A stretch of DNA of 64,000 nt from NCBI GenBank assembly GCA_949710005.1, contig OX453273.1, positions 6,802,706-6,866,705 of the forward strand. The letters are read 5' to 3'. The notes below the pieces were generated by a model. The model searched no databases and was not told the origin of the DNA. It saw only the letters and a program-made list of their open reading frames with translations. This document shows positions 30,578 to 39,448 of this stretch, one piece after another; the first letter of the stretch is position 1; each line of letters opens with the position of its first letter. The stretch is from Ricordea florida. Its lineage: Eukaryota > Cnidaria > Anthozoa > Corallimorpharia > Ricordeidae. The position numbers were made by a program, and so were the translations under genes.

Positions 30578-31228
30578 TTACATATTCCATCGTTCTTTCA
30601 TGTCTCTCAATTCCTCGTGGCCAATACACCAGTCTAGCGCTCGATCGGGATGCCATGCTGCACCCTCTAATTCATCAAAAACACGTTTGAATTCTAGTCT
30701 ATGTAATTCCTTGTCATAGTTCAACATTTTGACTCTAATGTATGAAAGATTAGACTCCATTCCATTTGCAACATGATTAACCATGGGTCTAGCCAGACTA
30801 GGGTTTTCTAAAACATCCTCTAGATCCCAATCCCAATCCCAATCATCATCATCATCATCATCATAGGGTCCAAATATGTCACAGTCATCAACTTTTCCAT
30901 TAAGACACACTTGGAGTCCATCCATTAAAGCATTCCTAATCCTAGATCTCAAAACTCTCACAATACGATTGATTGTATCATCCATAGAATCAACATCATC
31001 ATCGTAATGGTCTACTATCATCTGTTGAAGTTTCTTTTTGTTTTGTAGCTCAAAATTAAACTCAAGTCTTGTGTATCTAGGGTTGATTTTCTCGAAGCAA
31101 TCAAGAACCTCTGGTCCTACTCTATTGAAGAATGCATCAAAGTCAGAGTCATTCTCGTTGGCATATCCGGTGAATATGTCGAAACGTGTTTCTGTGGTTT
31201 GCATGATGGGGTGCTTTTCCCATGGCAT
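30578..31228 (-). CDS. Virus acidic protein of unknown function (216 aa)
   Basis: I start at the ATG at 31228 (MPWEKHPIMQTT), because the longer frame needs GTG. It is a soluble protein with an Asp/Trp run at about 128-142 (YDDDDDDDWDWDWDLEDVLE) encoded by a TCATCATC repeat. The flanking domains have RYTRLEFNFELQNKKKLQQM and HRLEFKRVFDELEGAAWHPD. It belongs to the packed group that follows MCP and ATPase. No known domain was recognised. Confidence 0.6.
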   Translation of the reverse strand: MPWEKHPIMQTTETRFDIFTGYANENDSDFDAFFNRVGPEVLDCFEKINPRYTRLEFNFELQNKKKLQQMIVDHYDDDVDSMDDTINRIVRVLRSRIRNALMDGLQVCLNGKVDDCDIFGPYDDDDDDDWDWDWDLEDVLENPSLARPMVNHVANGMESNLSYIRVKMLNYDKELHRLEFKRVFDELEGAAWHPDRALDWCIGHEELRDMKERWNM

Positions 31229-31263
31229 AACCAGTCTTGAAGACACTTTTCCTAGAATCCACT

Positions 31264-31875
31264 TTAGTCCTCGAGTTTTGTTGGGTCTTGCTCAAGTTGT
31301 GTTGGATTGGTGCTTAGGTCCTGCTCAAGTTGTGTTGGAGTGGTGCTTAGTTCCTGCTCAAGTTGTGTTGGATTGGTGCTTAGGTCCTGCTCAAGTTGTC
31401 TTGGGTATCCATCCTCTCTCAACTTGAAGTGATTTGCAAAATGAACAAATGCCGAAAGTAATGCTGTGAGTCTTCCACCTTTGCGTATAACTGAACCAGA
31501 TAGATCTGAGATCTCCTTCATTATCAATTCATCTTTCTTACAATCTTTCACAAGAGCCTCTTTGTCATCTATACTTCCGTAATTTCTCAAACCGTAATCC
31601 ATAGCCTTAGCCATCAATTTAAAAGAAGAGTCTGCCAAGTAATCGGCAATCTTCTGGCCCGACTTAACTTGGTATATTTTGTAATACTTTTCCACATCCT
31701 TGTCCGATAGTTTGGTTACATCGGGGAGGTCCATGACCACACCCGTGTATTCTTTTGTCGAACCCGTACAAGCCAGCATTGAAAGAGATTCCCTCTTTGA
31801 CTCCAAATCATCGATTGGTGATGGTGTTGTATCAACTGATGCTTCACCGTTCAGTATCTCTTCAAGGTTAGCCAT
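31264..31875 (-). CDS. Virus protein with C-terminal 11-residue repeats (203 aa)
   Basis: It overlaps the end of the ATPase gene by 8 nt. The start context is AAACATG. The N-terminal 150 residues form a helical domain (KLSDKDVEKYYKIYQVKSGQ; LSAFVHFANHFKLRED). The C-terminus is four copies of an 11-residue unit of QLEQ[DE]LST[NT]PT type (33-bp DNA repeats at about 31270-31400), the last degenerate. Position next to MCP/ATPase suggests a morphogenesis or virion role. The family is not recognised. Confidence 0.6.
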   Translation of the reverse strand: MANLEEILNGEASVDTTPSPIDDLESKRESLSMLACTGSTKEYTGVVMDLPDVTKLSDKDVEKYYKIYQVKSGQKIADYLADSSFKLMAKAMDYGLRNYGSIDDKEALVKDCKKDELIMKEISDLSGSVIRKGGRLTALLSAFVHFANHFKLREDGYPRQLEQDLSTNPTQLEQELSTTPTQLEQDLSTNPTQLEQDPTKLED

Positions 31876-32506
31876 GTTTAGCCTCGGACGCGGGTATCTC
31901 TAAGTATTTTTCAAACGGGTGACGCAGTGAAAAGCAAAGTCTGGCGTACTTTTCAGTCTCGAGTAGCTTCTTGTACCTCTTACGTTTTTCAGCATCTAAT
32001 GCACCACCATATTCCTCAAATAACATTTTCATCGCGGTTTCAGACGGGTTGTAAAACGACACTACGCATGCGACATTCTCTCGGAATGGTTTCGAGATCG
32101 ATGTTAGCTGTTGGGTGAGAACCCACACGGATATGCCAATGTGCCTCCCGGAGAAGGCCAGATTGATGAATTTGTTTGTCCGGTTCTTCAAGTATTTCGA
32201 AACAGCGCAATCGTCGAGTATTATGAGTGTGTTCTCACCCGAGAATAACGTTGAACAAAGCGCTAGCAAATAGTCAATCTCGTCCTCATTACTGGAGTCT
32301 GGTGAGAATACCCAAAATCTCTTGTCCCCCTTTGCAAAGCCTCTGTAAGTCTTGTTATGGATGTAAGTGGGGCAGATCAAGACAATGTGGTCGAACACGC
32401 CCCTAAAGTGTCCTCGAAGCTGGTCCACTATGTATTGAGTCTTTCCACAATTCGTAGGTCCAGTAATGATACAGTTGAATGGGATTTTGTCCACTAACTC
32501 ATTCAT
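31868..32506 (-). CDS. Virus DNA-packaging ATPase (A32/FtsK-HerA type)
   Basis: It is expected to pump viral DNA into the capsid. Walker A is GPTNCGKT at residues 16-23. Walker B is TLIILDDC at about 92-99, and a Gln-bearing sensor-like stretch, SVWVLTQQ, lies at about 121-128. Length (212 residues) is usual for Polinton/PLV/virophage packaging ATPases. It lies 13 nt downstream of the capsid candidate, the standard arrangement. No frameshift was seen. Confidence 0.88.
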   Translation of the reverse strand: MNELVDKIPFNCIITGPTNCGKTQYIVDQLRGHFRGVFDHIVLICPTYIHNKTYRGFAKGDKRFWVFSPDSSNEDEIDYLLALCSTLFSGENTLIILDDCAVSKYLKNRTNKFINLAFSGRHIGISVWVLTQQLTSISKPFRENVACVVSFYNPSETAMKMLFEEYGGALDAEKRKRYKKLLETEKYARLCFSLRHPFEKYLEIPASEAKHG

Positions 32507-32519
32507 GGTTTGATTATGT

Positions 32520-33755
32520 TTAGTACGTTATCTCTCTTAAGTTTGAATTCTTAATTGACATGGCAGCGTCAGCAACCACGAACATGTAGCAGGTAAGAAC
32601 CCTGCCTCCTCTCTTCTCCCTATTAATCTCGAGTCTTATGCCATCCCGAGTACTAGTCAGCTCCAAACCGTTCCCATGAACATCGTTGTCAGGGTAAGTC
32701 CTCAGATCGATCCACAGAGCAAACTTGTTCGTATAGAAATCAGACTCCTTGATGGAATCATCGATACCAACTCGTTTAATTATGGCCTGCCATAAATCAG
32801 TTGGTAACATGCCTTTCGAATAAAGTTTGTTTGGTTCTCCATCTTTGTCAATCTTGACCGATGTGATCTTTGGGTTCACAAAAATCTCAGAGTCCCTGGC
32901 ACCTGCTGCATATGGGGCTGTGAAAATACATAGTATCCCAGTCATGGACTTCCTGGGCACGTTAATATGCTCATTGATCACACCATCAGTGTTCTCAGAG
33001 ATTGGGAAGGTTTTGTGAAGAAGTATCTTCTCATACAAGAAAACCCTTCCATTCTGGTACGAGGCAATGGCTTGACTGGCTAATCGGTCACTTGATATGC
33101 ATTGATACTCCAGCTCCATATTTGTTAGTTTGTAATCAGGTGTTGTTTCAGCGTTTGAGTAAACGACGACATCAGAGACTGGAGCTAGAGTTATTTCGAA
33201 TTTGAGTGGATGTGGTAAGGCTTTTGGATAGAAGATTCCATGATCTTTGAGTATCGTGTGGTCCAATGGTATTTCGTACCTAGTGTTATGGACTGCACCT
33301 AGAGTATTTTCTGCTGCATTTGAGGTAACTTTGTCACCGGCATTGGTTCTGATTTTCCTTACATTCTCGGATGATATGCCCTGTCTCAATCTGTTATTGC
33401 GCTCGGTCTCTGACAAAAACAAATCGTGGTAAGTCTTGAACAAATCAAACCTGTCAATGTCCTCTATGATTTCACCCCCGAATAGAACCCTGTATCGTGA
33501 AACCAGGTTCCTTCCCAAGTTGTTGACAAGTGTGTTGTTCTTGTGTCCTGTCACACTCATATCGAAAGTGATGTACACGCTGCCAGGCACAATCACCAGG
33601 TTGTCGGCCAGTTTTGGTATTTCAATGTATAATGTCTCGCCAGGATTGGCTGATGATGGGTTTAGCGTGATCCGATTTAATGAGGCCTCTGCCCTCAAAC
33701 CTTTACGCATCCTGGGAACACGATCAGTATCAAGAATGTATGATATTCCAGCCAT
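32520..33755 (-). CDS. Virus candidate major capsid protein (411 aa)
   Basis: This is a large beta-rich protein with no membrane segment, directly before the packaging ATPase, which is the MCP position in Polintons and relatives. It begins MAGISYILDTDRVPRMRKGL. RITLNPSSANPGETLYIEIP is followed by alternating hydrophobic strands (NLVIVPGSVYITFDM; RGGRVLTCYMFVVADAAMS near the end). Size is at the short end for double jelly-roll proteins. Its text differs from the canonical adintovirus MCP I know, so the assignment rests on position, length and strand pattern. The 25 bp between it and the integrase start must hold divergent promoters, unless promoters lie within genes. Confidence 0.55.
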   Translation of the reverse strand: MAGISYILDTDRVPRMRKGLRAEASLNRITLNPSSANPGETLYIEIPKLADNLVIVPGSVYITFDMSVTGHKNNTLVNNLGRNLVSRYRVLFGGEIIEDIDRFDLFKTYHDLFLSETERNNRLRQGISSENVRKIRTNAGDKVTSNAAENTLGAVHNTRYEIPLDHTILKDHGIFYPKALPHPLKFEITLAPVSDVVVYSNAETTPDYKLTNMELEYQCISSDRLASQAIASYQNGRVFLYEKILLHKTFPISENTDGVINEHINVPRKSMTGILCIFTAPYAAGARDSEIFVNPKITSVKIDKDGEPNKLYSKGMLPTDLWQAIIKRVGIDDSIKESDFYTNKFALWIDLRTYPDNDVHGNGLELTSTRDGIRLEINREKRGGRVLTCYMFVVADAAMSIKNSNLREITY

Positions 33756-33780
33756 TTAAGTGCACTGAATCTTGTTGTAA

Positions 33781-34768
33781 ATGTCTAGTGACGATGGTTT
33801 AAGTCGATTATACTACTCTACCGATGGATACTGGAAAGGGTACTCGGCCATAGCAAAGTTGGCGAGTGCGGCCAGTGACCGAAAGTGTTGCTAGAGATTG
33901 GTTGGAGAAGCAAGCATTGTGGCAGATTTATGTTCCTCCACCAAGGTACATACCCAGACCACATTGGGTCGTTGGCAAACCAAATCAAATTCATCAAGCG
34001 GACTTGCTGTTTCTTCCTCACGATACAGTGAGAAGAAAAACATACCGCTATGCGCTGGTTGTGGTTGATATCGCGTCTAGGTACAAAGATGCTGAGGCTC
34101 TGACCTCCAAAGATAGTGGTGAAGTAGCCAGGGCGTTTGAGAGGATTTATGCTCGGAGGCTAAAGTGGCCAAAGACATTAATGGTGGATCCCGGTAGAGA
34201 ATTCATGGGTAGTGTCACTCACTTGATGAATAAGCATCAAGTAGACGTACAGCGAAGTAAAGCTGGTAATCATCGAGCGCAGGCTTTTGTAGAGAGGGCT
34301 AATAGAACGCTTGGTGAGAAATTGTTTAGCCATCAATATGCGCAGGAGATGGTGAGTGATGTTAGGTCCAGGGTTTGGGTGAAAAGGCTGCCCGCCATCA
34401 TGAAGACTTTGAATTCTGAACCAACACGCATCACAGGTAAAGAGCCTGATGAAGCTTTGGAATTGAAAGAGGTTGATGTCAAACCTATGGAATACAAGAG
34501 AGCTGTGGGTTTGAATGAGAAGAGGTTGCCCCCGGGAGTCGAGGTTAGGTATTTGTATTCACCCGGTGAAGATGAAGGTGGTGACAAACGAAGAGCCACT
34601 GATCCTGTATGGAGCCTTGAGGTTTATGACATAGCGAGAACGGTAATTTCACCAGATCAGCCAGTGGTGTACTATTTAGATGGAGTACCGAAGCGAGGGT
34701 TTGTGCGCGAGGAACTCCAAGTTGTTCCCGATGATACTGAATTACCACCCTCTAGAGTACTTAAGTGA
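33781..34768 (+). pseudogene. Virus retroviral-type integrase (DD35E), frameshifted
   Basis: The integrase inserts the viral genome using its terminal repeats. The N-terminal helical segment begins at ATG 33781 (MSSDDGLSRLYYSTDGYWKG) in one frame, which closes at 33894. The rest is open from about 33866 in the next frame (VARDWLEKQALWQIY), so one extra base near 33.87 kb separates them. The catalytic core has Asp in HQADLLF, Asp in MVDPGREF and Glu in FVERANRT, with D-35-E spacing. The C-terminal SH3-like part (VRYLYSPGEDEG, YYLDGVPKRGF) is present. Its end overlaps the convergent TFIIB-like gene by 27 nt. Programmed +1 frameshifting is possible but unproven. Confidence 0.85.
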
Positions 34769-35575
34769 CGTTGTTGAGATGTCAGCCATTTCACGAACTA
34801 TCTTGATCAATGCAATGTCCGCAATTTTAACTTTATCGGCAAAGATCTTCTTCGTCATGCCTATTTGATTTTTATACTCCTGGTTCATACATAAGTAAAA
34901 GAAGACAATACCCGCTGCAACTACACCGCTAGTACAGCGCTCAAGAATCTGTGATGTTGCTCGAAAGTACTTGGCAATGGACAAAATACGTCTTTGATGA
35001 GATTCATCAACCCCAGTAACTCTCATTACCCAGGGAATAAGTTTCTCTGGTGTAATGTAGTTGGTTCTCGCCTCTGGGAATGCTTCCAAGTACATTTCTA
35101 AACCACGTGTCATGGCTCTTTTCTTGAGTCCAAACAAATTCCCAATGTAATCTAACGTACGATACTCACCAAATTCTTGGTATGTGTAAAACAAGCATGA
35201 AGCCACCAAAGACGTACGAATCTGGCCGCGATTTTTACACTTGGACTTTACGATCTCTTGATACTTGGCTTCTACGATATCGATCATCATAGAAGACACA
35301 TTCAAGTTATGTCTCTCGAATACAATACGAACTCCCTTTGGTTTTGATCTACGAAGATCATACCTAATGTCTGATGGGTTGTACGTCCATTGTAGTTTGG
35401 AATAGTCCATCCGTTCTAGTTCAGTCTTACAGAGGCTACAAACAACAATCCCTGTCTCATCCCTATACACACTTTCATGCTTACAGACCTGTTCGTCCTC
35501 TTCATCAGCTTTCTTGAACATAGACTGAAAATGATCGGCAAGGCTGTGGTAAGTTTCATCTGAATCGTAATCCAT
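34742..35575 (-). CDS. Virus TFIIB-like transcription initiation factor (277 aa)
   Basis: TFIIB bridges TATA-bound TBP and RNA polymerase II. Here an N-terminal zinc ribbon (C31-x-H33 ... C46-x2-C49, in QVCKHESVYRDETGIVVCSL) is followed by a linker and two cyclin-like repeats. Repeat 1 is about 85-170 (RTSLVASCLFYTYQEFGEYR; LDYIGNLFGLKKRAM). Repeat 2 is about 175-270 (CTSGVVAAGIVFFYLCM; MTKKIFADKVKIADIALIKI). The V(A)AxxxFxxx and final HTH-like helices are typical of TFIIB core repeats. Such a gene is normal in giant viruses but, to my knowledge, not standard in metazoan Polintons. It may direct host Pol II to viral promoters. Confidence 0.8.
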   Translation of the reverse strand: MDYDSDETYHSLADHFQSMFKKADEEDEQVCKHESVYRDETGIVVCSLCKTELERMDYSKLQWTYNPSDIRYDLRRSKPKGVRIVFERHNLNVSSMMIDIVEAKYQEIVKSKCKNRGQIRTSLVASCLFYTYQEFGEYRTLDYIGNLFGLKKRAMTRGLEMYLEAFPEARTNYITPEKLIPWVMRVTGVDESHQRRILSIAKYFRATSQILERCTSGVVAAGIVFFYLCMNQEYKNQIGMTKKIFADKVKIADIALIKIVREMADISTTSLKYSRGW

Positions 35576-35590
35576 ACCGACTTTGTCTAG

Positions 35591-35606
35591 TTGTATATAT
35601 GTACAA
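35591..35606 (-). terminator. Short hairpin after PolB
   Basis: TTGTA / TATATG / TACAA, 8 nt after the PolB stop at 35615. Weak on its own, but it agrees with the pattern at other gene ends. Confidence 0.3.
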
Positions 35607-35614
35607 TTAAATCC

Positions 35615-38600
35615 TTAAGTTTTTACCGAAATCAGAGTCCTAAAGTGACCATATGCATATGTGTGTATCCCATCCTCCCTTACCACCCTCTTGTCGTCTT
35701 CGCATGATAGTGCCACCTTGTTCACAGTCTCTGTGTACAAGTCGTGCAGGTGACTCCTGATGATATTCATCGTCCTCCTCTGTGATTTTTGATTGAAGAG
35801 GCAATCCTTGTAGTCTTTGAAGCTTATGCTCTTTTTCACCACAGCCTTCTTTACACCCTTGCACTTCTTTTCCTCCTTTCCCTCATCCATCATATATGAA
35901 TATAGTTTGGCCCTGAGACCCACGAATTCTATGATCTGTTGGCCACCCGCCTCATCCTTGAACATGCCCCCGACTTTCTTGTTCACACCCACCTCAATGC
36001 CGGATGGATGGTCTTCAGGGTAGTTGCTGGTGTCAAACCTGTCCCTCACATCTGGGCTAATGTCTTTGTAGAAGTCATCCGTCTCCACCTCGTATGCCAG
36101 TGAATCTGTGTCTGTAAATAACAACTTGGCCTTGCTACCATACTTGGGCTTGATGTAGTTGTAGTGAAAGTCGTACATTATGGTCTTGCTTATTTCCAGG
36201 ACTGAAAAGCCTAGGTAAATGGGTTTGTCCAGCACCAAGTTCGTCTTTTTCATTTGTACTGCAACCAGATTTTCGCAAAAGATCGTGCTGTGGTGGTAAT
36301 TCGGCTTCGATACCAACTTCTTGGCTTTTGCCTCTTCAGTGACCAAACGAACGTCCACCCTGTTCCTCACGTTCTCCATCGTTTTCCCAAAGACTGAGTT
36401 GTTCATCAACTTGAAAAAGTCCTTCTCGAAATCGTTTGTTGCTTTGGTCCTTAGTTCGGTGTTCAGGTCAATATAGGGCTTCAGCCACGCGGACTCTTTG
36501 AATGTGATGCCCCTGTATATATTGTAGACTTTCAACCCGAGACTCAAATACTGTTTCAGTGTCTCATGGTGAATGATGTATTTTCGTTTGTCCCTTAGGT
36601 TTGGAATTAGCTTATCCACACCATTTACCGTAACTCTCTCTGGTGCTAGTGGATAGTCATTATGCAGTTTGTGAAGGTGCTTTGGGTACATTAGATTAAC
36701 CTCTAGTATGCATGGTAGATCTTCCCACTTCGATACACGCTCTTCTTCAGTCAACCATCGAAAGTCATGTGTTGGTAAAGGTTTACTCATTGCACATCCG
36801 TACAAACCGTTTGCATCCATGTATGTGATGTACTTTGTTGGTAATGATGGGTCATAATCTTTCATGTATGGATTGTTGGCTTTGCCATATCTAGTTGAGA
36901 TCATGGAGATACCCCCTCGGATGCCCTCCTCAAACATGAGAAGCATGTCGGGGTCATTCAAAAGTTCCAATCTCACATTGGTCATTTTCAGGGCCGCGTC
37001 CCACGCCAATCCAGGTGCAGTGTAGTACCAAGCTGGATCCAAGTCGTAGTTCTTTCTACAAACTTCTCTGAAGTTCTCGAAAACATCAGCTAACAACAAG
37101 ACATCCAGTTCAAGGTAAAGGTCGTGGTATTCCCTGAAGTTCTCAATCCCAAAGACTTTCCACACGTTTTGAGCATGCTGGTAATCCTCATCCGATATTT
37201 CGGCATTGTAGAGCTTCGAGTAGAACTCATCCTTTGGTGGGAGATGAGTTTCACCGAGCTTATCAAACCCATCAAACCAATCGTACGGAAATACCCCCTT
37301 CCTAGTGAGTAACTGCAGGTCTGTGCCATCTTCCATCACCCTTTCAAACCAACTCTTTACATTCACCAGAGAAGATTGTGGTAGGTTGTCTGACAACCTT
37401 CTGAGGCCCGCTGCCATAAACCGAAAGCTGTCAATGAACCTGATTCCCCGTTTAATCTCAACCATTTTCCCTTTCTTGTTCTTGTAAGTGTCGACAACAA
37501 TCTCCTTCGTGAACGAAATGTATTTTTCATCGTTGACTGGTATGCAATCTAGCTTACCTTTCGATTCCCCTATGTTCCTCACAAATAAATGGCCATCGTA
37601 TCCGGATAGGTTATGGAATATAACTGGCATGAAATTAGGCACCTTGTAATTCAAGTTGCACTCTTGATGCGCGGCGCCTCTGTACTTTCCACTAAGATGA
37701 CAATGGTCCAACACCTTGTCATGGCCAAGCATCGATCCGCAGATGTGACAATGTGTGGCATTTTCATAGGCTATTCTCTCATCCTGACTGACACGAGGAT
37801 TTTTGGATAGCTTGAACCTATCATAGACTTGTTTGACATCCGACTCCAAGCTCTCCATAAACATCTTGGGTACATCTTCGTCTGGTGACTCAGCTGTGTG
37901 CCTCACAAGTTTGGGTTCGAATATAGCGTTATCAAAGCACTTGATCAGGTAACAGAAGCCTGATGGTTTATGCTTTTGATATCTATTGGTGAAGCTCCTA
38001 CCCTCATCTTGGTAACAAGTATACATCTTTTCAGTGTAGCACTCAAAATCTGCATACACAACAAACGGTACCTCCATCTTCCTGTTGTGATTCTTGAAAC
38101 GTAAGAACTGCGGGCTCCCATCTTCGTTCATGGGAACTGTCGTCTTGACCGCTTGATGATTGCTGCAAAACTCTAGATGCTTGTCCAGTGAGGATTGTGT
38201 ATTGAATGGGTTAAGACATCTGTGGCAAAAGTATTTTCTACCATCGTGTTTATCAACTTGTGATGACAAAAGCCTACTCAAGTTCTTAATCCAACAGTAG
38301 TGATTCGTTTTATCTTTGTGTAACAAAAGTAAGTTTATCACTGTCACCTCTCGCCTCTTACTGATTCTCAAAACGTTCACATCAGACCCGTATCCATATA
38401 CGTTAATGGCGTAAGGATTTTGCTTTTCAAACTTGGTAATGTCCCTTAGTGTAACAGGGAACTCCATTCCCGTCCAGTCAAACCTCTCAGAATTCTTTCT
38501 CATCTCAGCATTCAGTCTTTGACCATCTTTCTCTTTGGGAAATACAGCAGATGTCACCGCCCACTTGAAACACTCATGGTCATTCTCATTCTTGACATTG

Positions 38601-39448
38601 ATTATAGCCTTCTTATCAGCCAGAGCCTTTGGTAGAGGTATGTAAGAAGTCCCAGAGATAGGCTCAAATGGATTAATGTGTATATCAAAGTACTCAACTC
38701 GATCAAATTGCCACCCAGACTGTTCACCTTCAAACTTCGCAACCTTTTCAAGTTGTAATTCCGTCATTGCATCGAATAAGTTATTCGTGTCAGTTGAGTC
38801 CGTTACTATCTCAAGGTTAGTATGAAAGTACCCCTCAGTGTATTCAACATTACCCGTAACAAGATCCTCTTTTACGAATCTACAAATTAGTATAAACTTC
38901 ACCTTGATGGGTTTTCTTCTAGTATAAAGTAACTCCAAAACCTTTGATTTTATTTTCTTGATGAACTCTCGAGGACCGTACCCCCTCTTACCATCGATCC
39001 GATAGGTCTTGAAGAACCCTTTCATTGCAGTTTCCTTTTCTTTTACCCTGAACGGCTCCTTTGCAGCCCAGATGCTCCTTATTTCCTCCTTCAACTTCTT
39101 GAGTTTCTCTTTCACAGGCTTTTTGATTCTCTTTGGTACATAATTCAAAATCCAATTCGCAAACTTATTTATTTTCTTTTGTACATCTTTGTTATATCCC
39201 GAACGAAGTGTTCTATACCGACTAGGAGGTACATATCTTGTGGGCCTAAGAATCGGGACATTTATTTCTGGGACAGGCTCATCGAGAATATGCGTTGTTC
39301 CACCACCACCACCACCACCACCACTAGGTACCTCTTCCATCCCCAGCGCCTCCAGTAACTCTCCCCGGCGCATCGTATAATATTTGGCTATCTTGCGATC
39401 CTTGGCAATGGCGCGGAGCTCTTTGACAGTTTGACGTTGATTGGACAT
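35615..39448 (-). CDS. Virus protein-primed family-B DNA polymerase
   Basis: Replicates the viral genome. I start at MSNQRQTVKELRAIAKDRKI (39448), because that start lies in the terminal repeat and has a twin at the other end; MTLYIQTLIM at 39475 is also possible. In about 1277 residues: SAP-like 1-36; Gly run ~42-50; C2H2 zinc finger ~408 (FCHRCLNPF); ExoI YADFECY ~463; endonuclease-VII-like CHICG...DHCHLSGKYRGAAH ~566-590; ExoII FHNLSGYDGH ~612; ExoIII YLELDVLLLADV ~780; motif A DANGLYGCAM ~880; motif B with NNSVFGK ~1015; motif C FTDTDSLAY ~1112. All catalytic acids are present. Length is normal for Polinton PolB. The frame is uninterrupted and even continues upstream into PLE sequence. 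Confidence 0.93.
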   Translation of the reverse strand: MSNQRQTVKELRAIAKDRKIAKYYTMRRGELLEALGMEEVPSGGGGGGGGTTHILDEPVPEINVPILRPTRYVPPSRYRTLRSGYNKDVQKKINKFANWILNYVPKRIKKPVKEKLKKLKEEIRSIWAAKEPFRVKEKETAMKGFFKTYRIDGKRGYGPREFIKKIKSKVLELLYTRRKPIKVKFILICRFVKEDLVTGNVEYTEGYFHTNLEIVTDSTDTNNLFDAMTELQLEKVAKFEGEQSGWQFDRVEYFDIHINPFEPISGTSYIPLPKALADKKAIINVKNENDHECFKWAVTSAVFPKEKDGQRLNAEMRKNSERFDWTGMEFPVTLRDITKFEKQNPYAINVYGYGSDVNVLRISKRREVTVINLLLLHKDKTNHYCWIKNLSRLLSSQVDKHDGRKYFCHRCLNPFNTQSSLDKHLEFCSNHQAVKTTVPMNEDGSPQFLRFKNHNRKMEVPFVVYADFECYTEKMYTCYQDEGRSFTNRYQKHKPSGFCYLIKCFDNAIFEPKLVRHTAESPDEDVPKMFMESLESDVKQVYDRFKLSKNPRVSQDERIAYENATHCHICGSMLGHDKVLDHCHLSGKYRGAAHQECNLNYKVPNFMPVIFHNLSGYDGHLFVRNIGESKGKLDCIPVNDEKYISFTKEIVVDTYKNKKGKMVEIKRGIRFIDSFRFMAAGLRRLSDNLPQSSLVNVKSWFERVMEDGTDLQLLTRKGVFPYDWFDGFDKLGETHLPPKDEFYSKLYNAEISDEDYQHAQNVWKVFGIENFREYHDLYLELDVLLLADVFENFREVCRKNYDLDPAWYYTAPGLAWDAALKMTNVRLELLNDPDMLLMFEEGIRGGISMISTRYGKANNPYMKDYDPSLPTKYITYMDANGLYGCAMSKPLPTHDFRWLTEEERVSKWEDLPCILEVNLMYPKHLHKLHNDYPLAPERVTVNGVDKLIPNLRDKRKYIIHHETLKQYLSLGLKVYNIYRGITFKESAWLKPYIDLNTELRTKATNDFEKDFFKLMNNSVFGKTMENVRNRVDVRLVTEEAKAKKLVSKPNYHHSTIFCENLVAVQMKKTNLVLDKPIYLGFSVLEISKTIMYDFHYNYIKPKYGSKAKLLFTDTDSLAYEVETDDFYKDISPDVRDRFDTSNYPEDHPSGIEVGVNKKVGGMFKDEAGGQQIIEFVGLRAKLYSYMMDEGKEEKKCKGVKKAVVKKSISFKDYKDCLFNQKSQRRTMNIIRSHLHDLYTETVNKVALSCEDDKRVVREDGIHTYAYGHFRTLISVKT

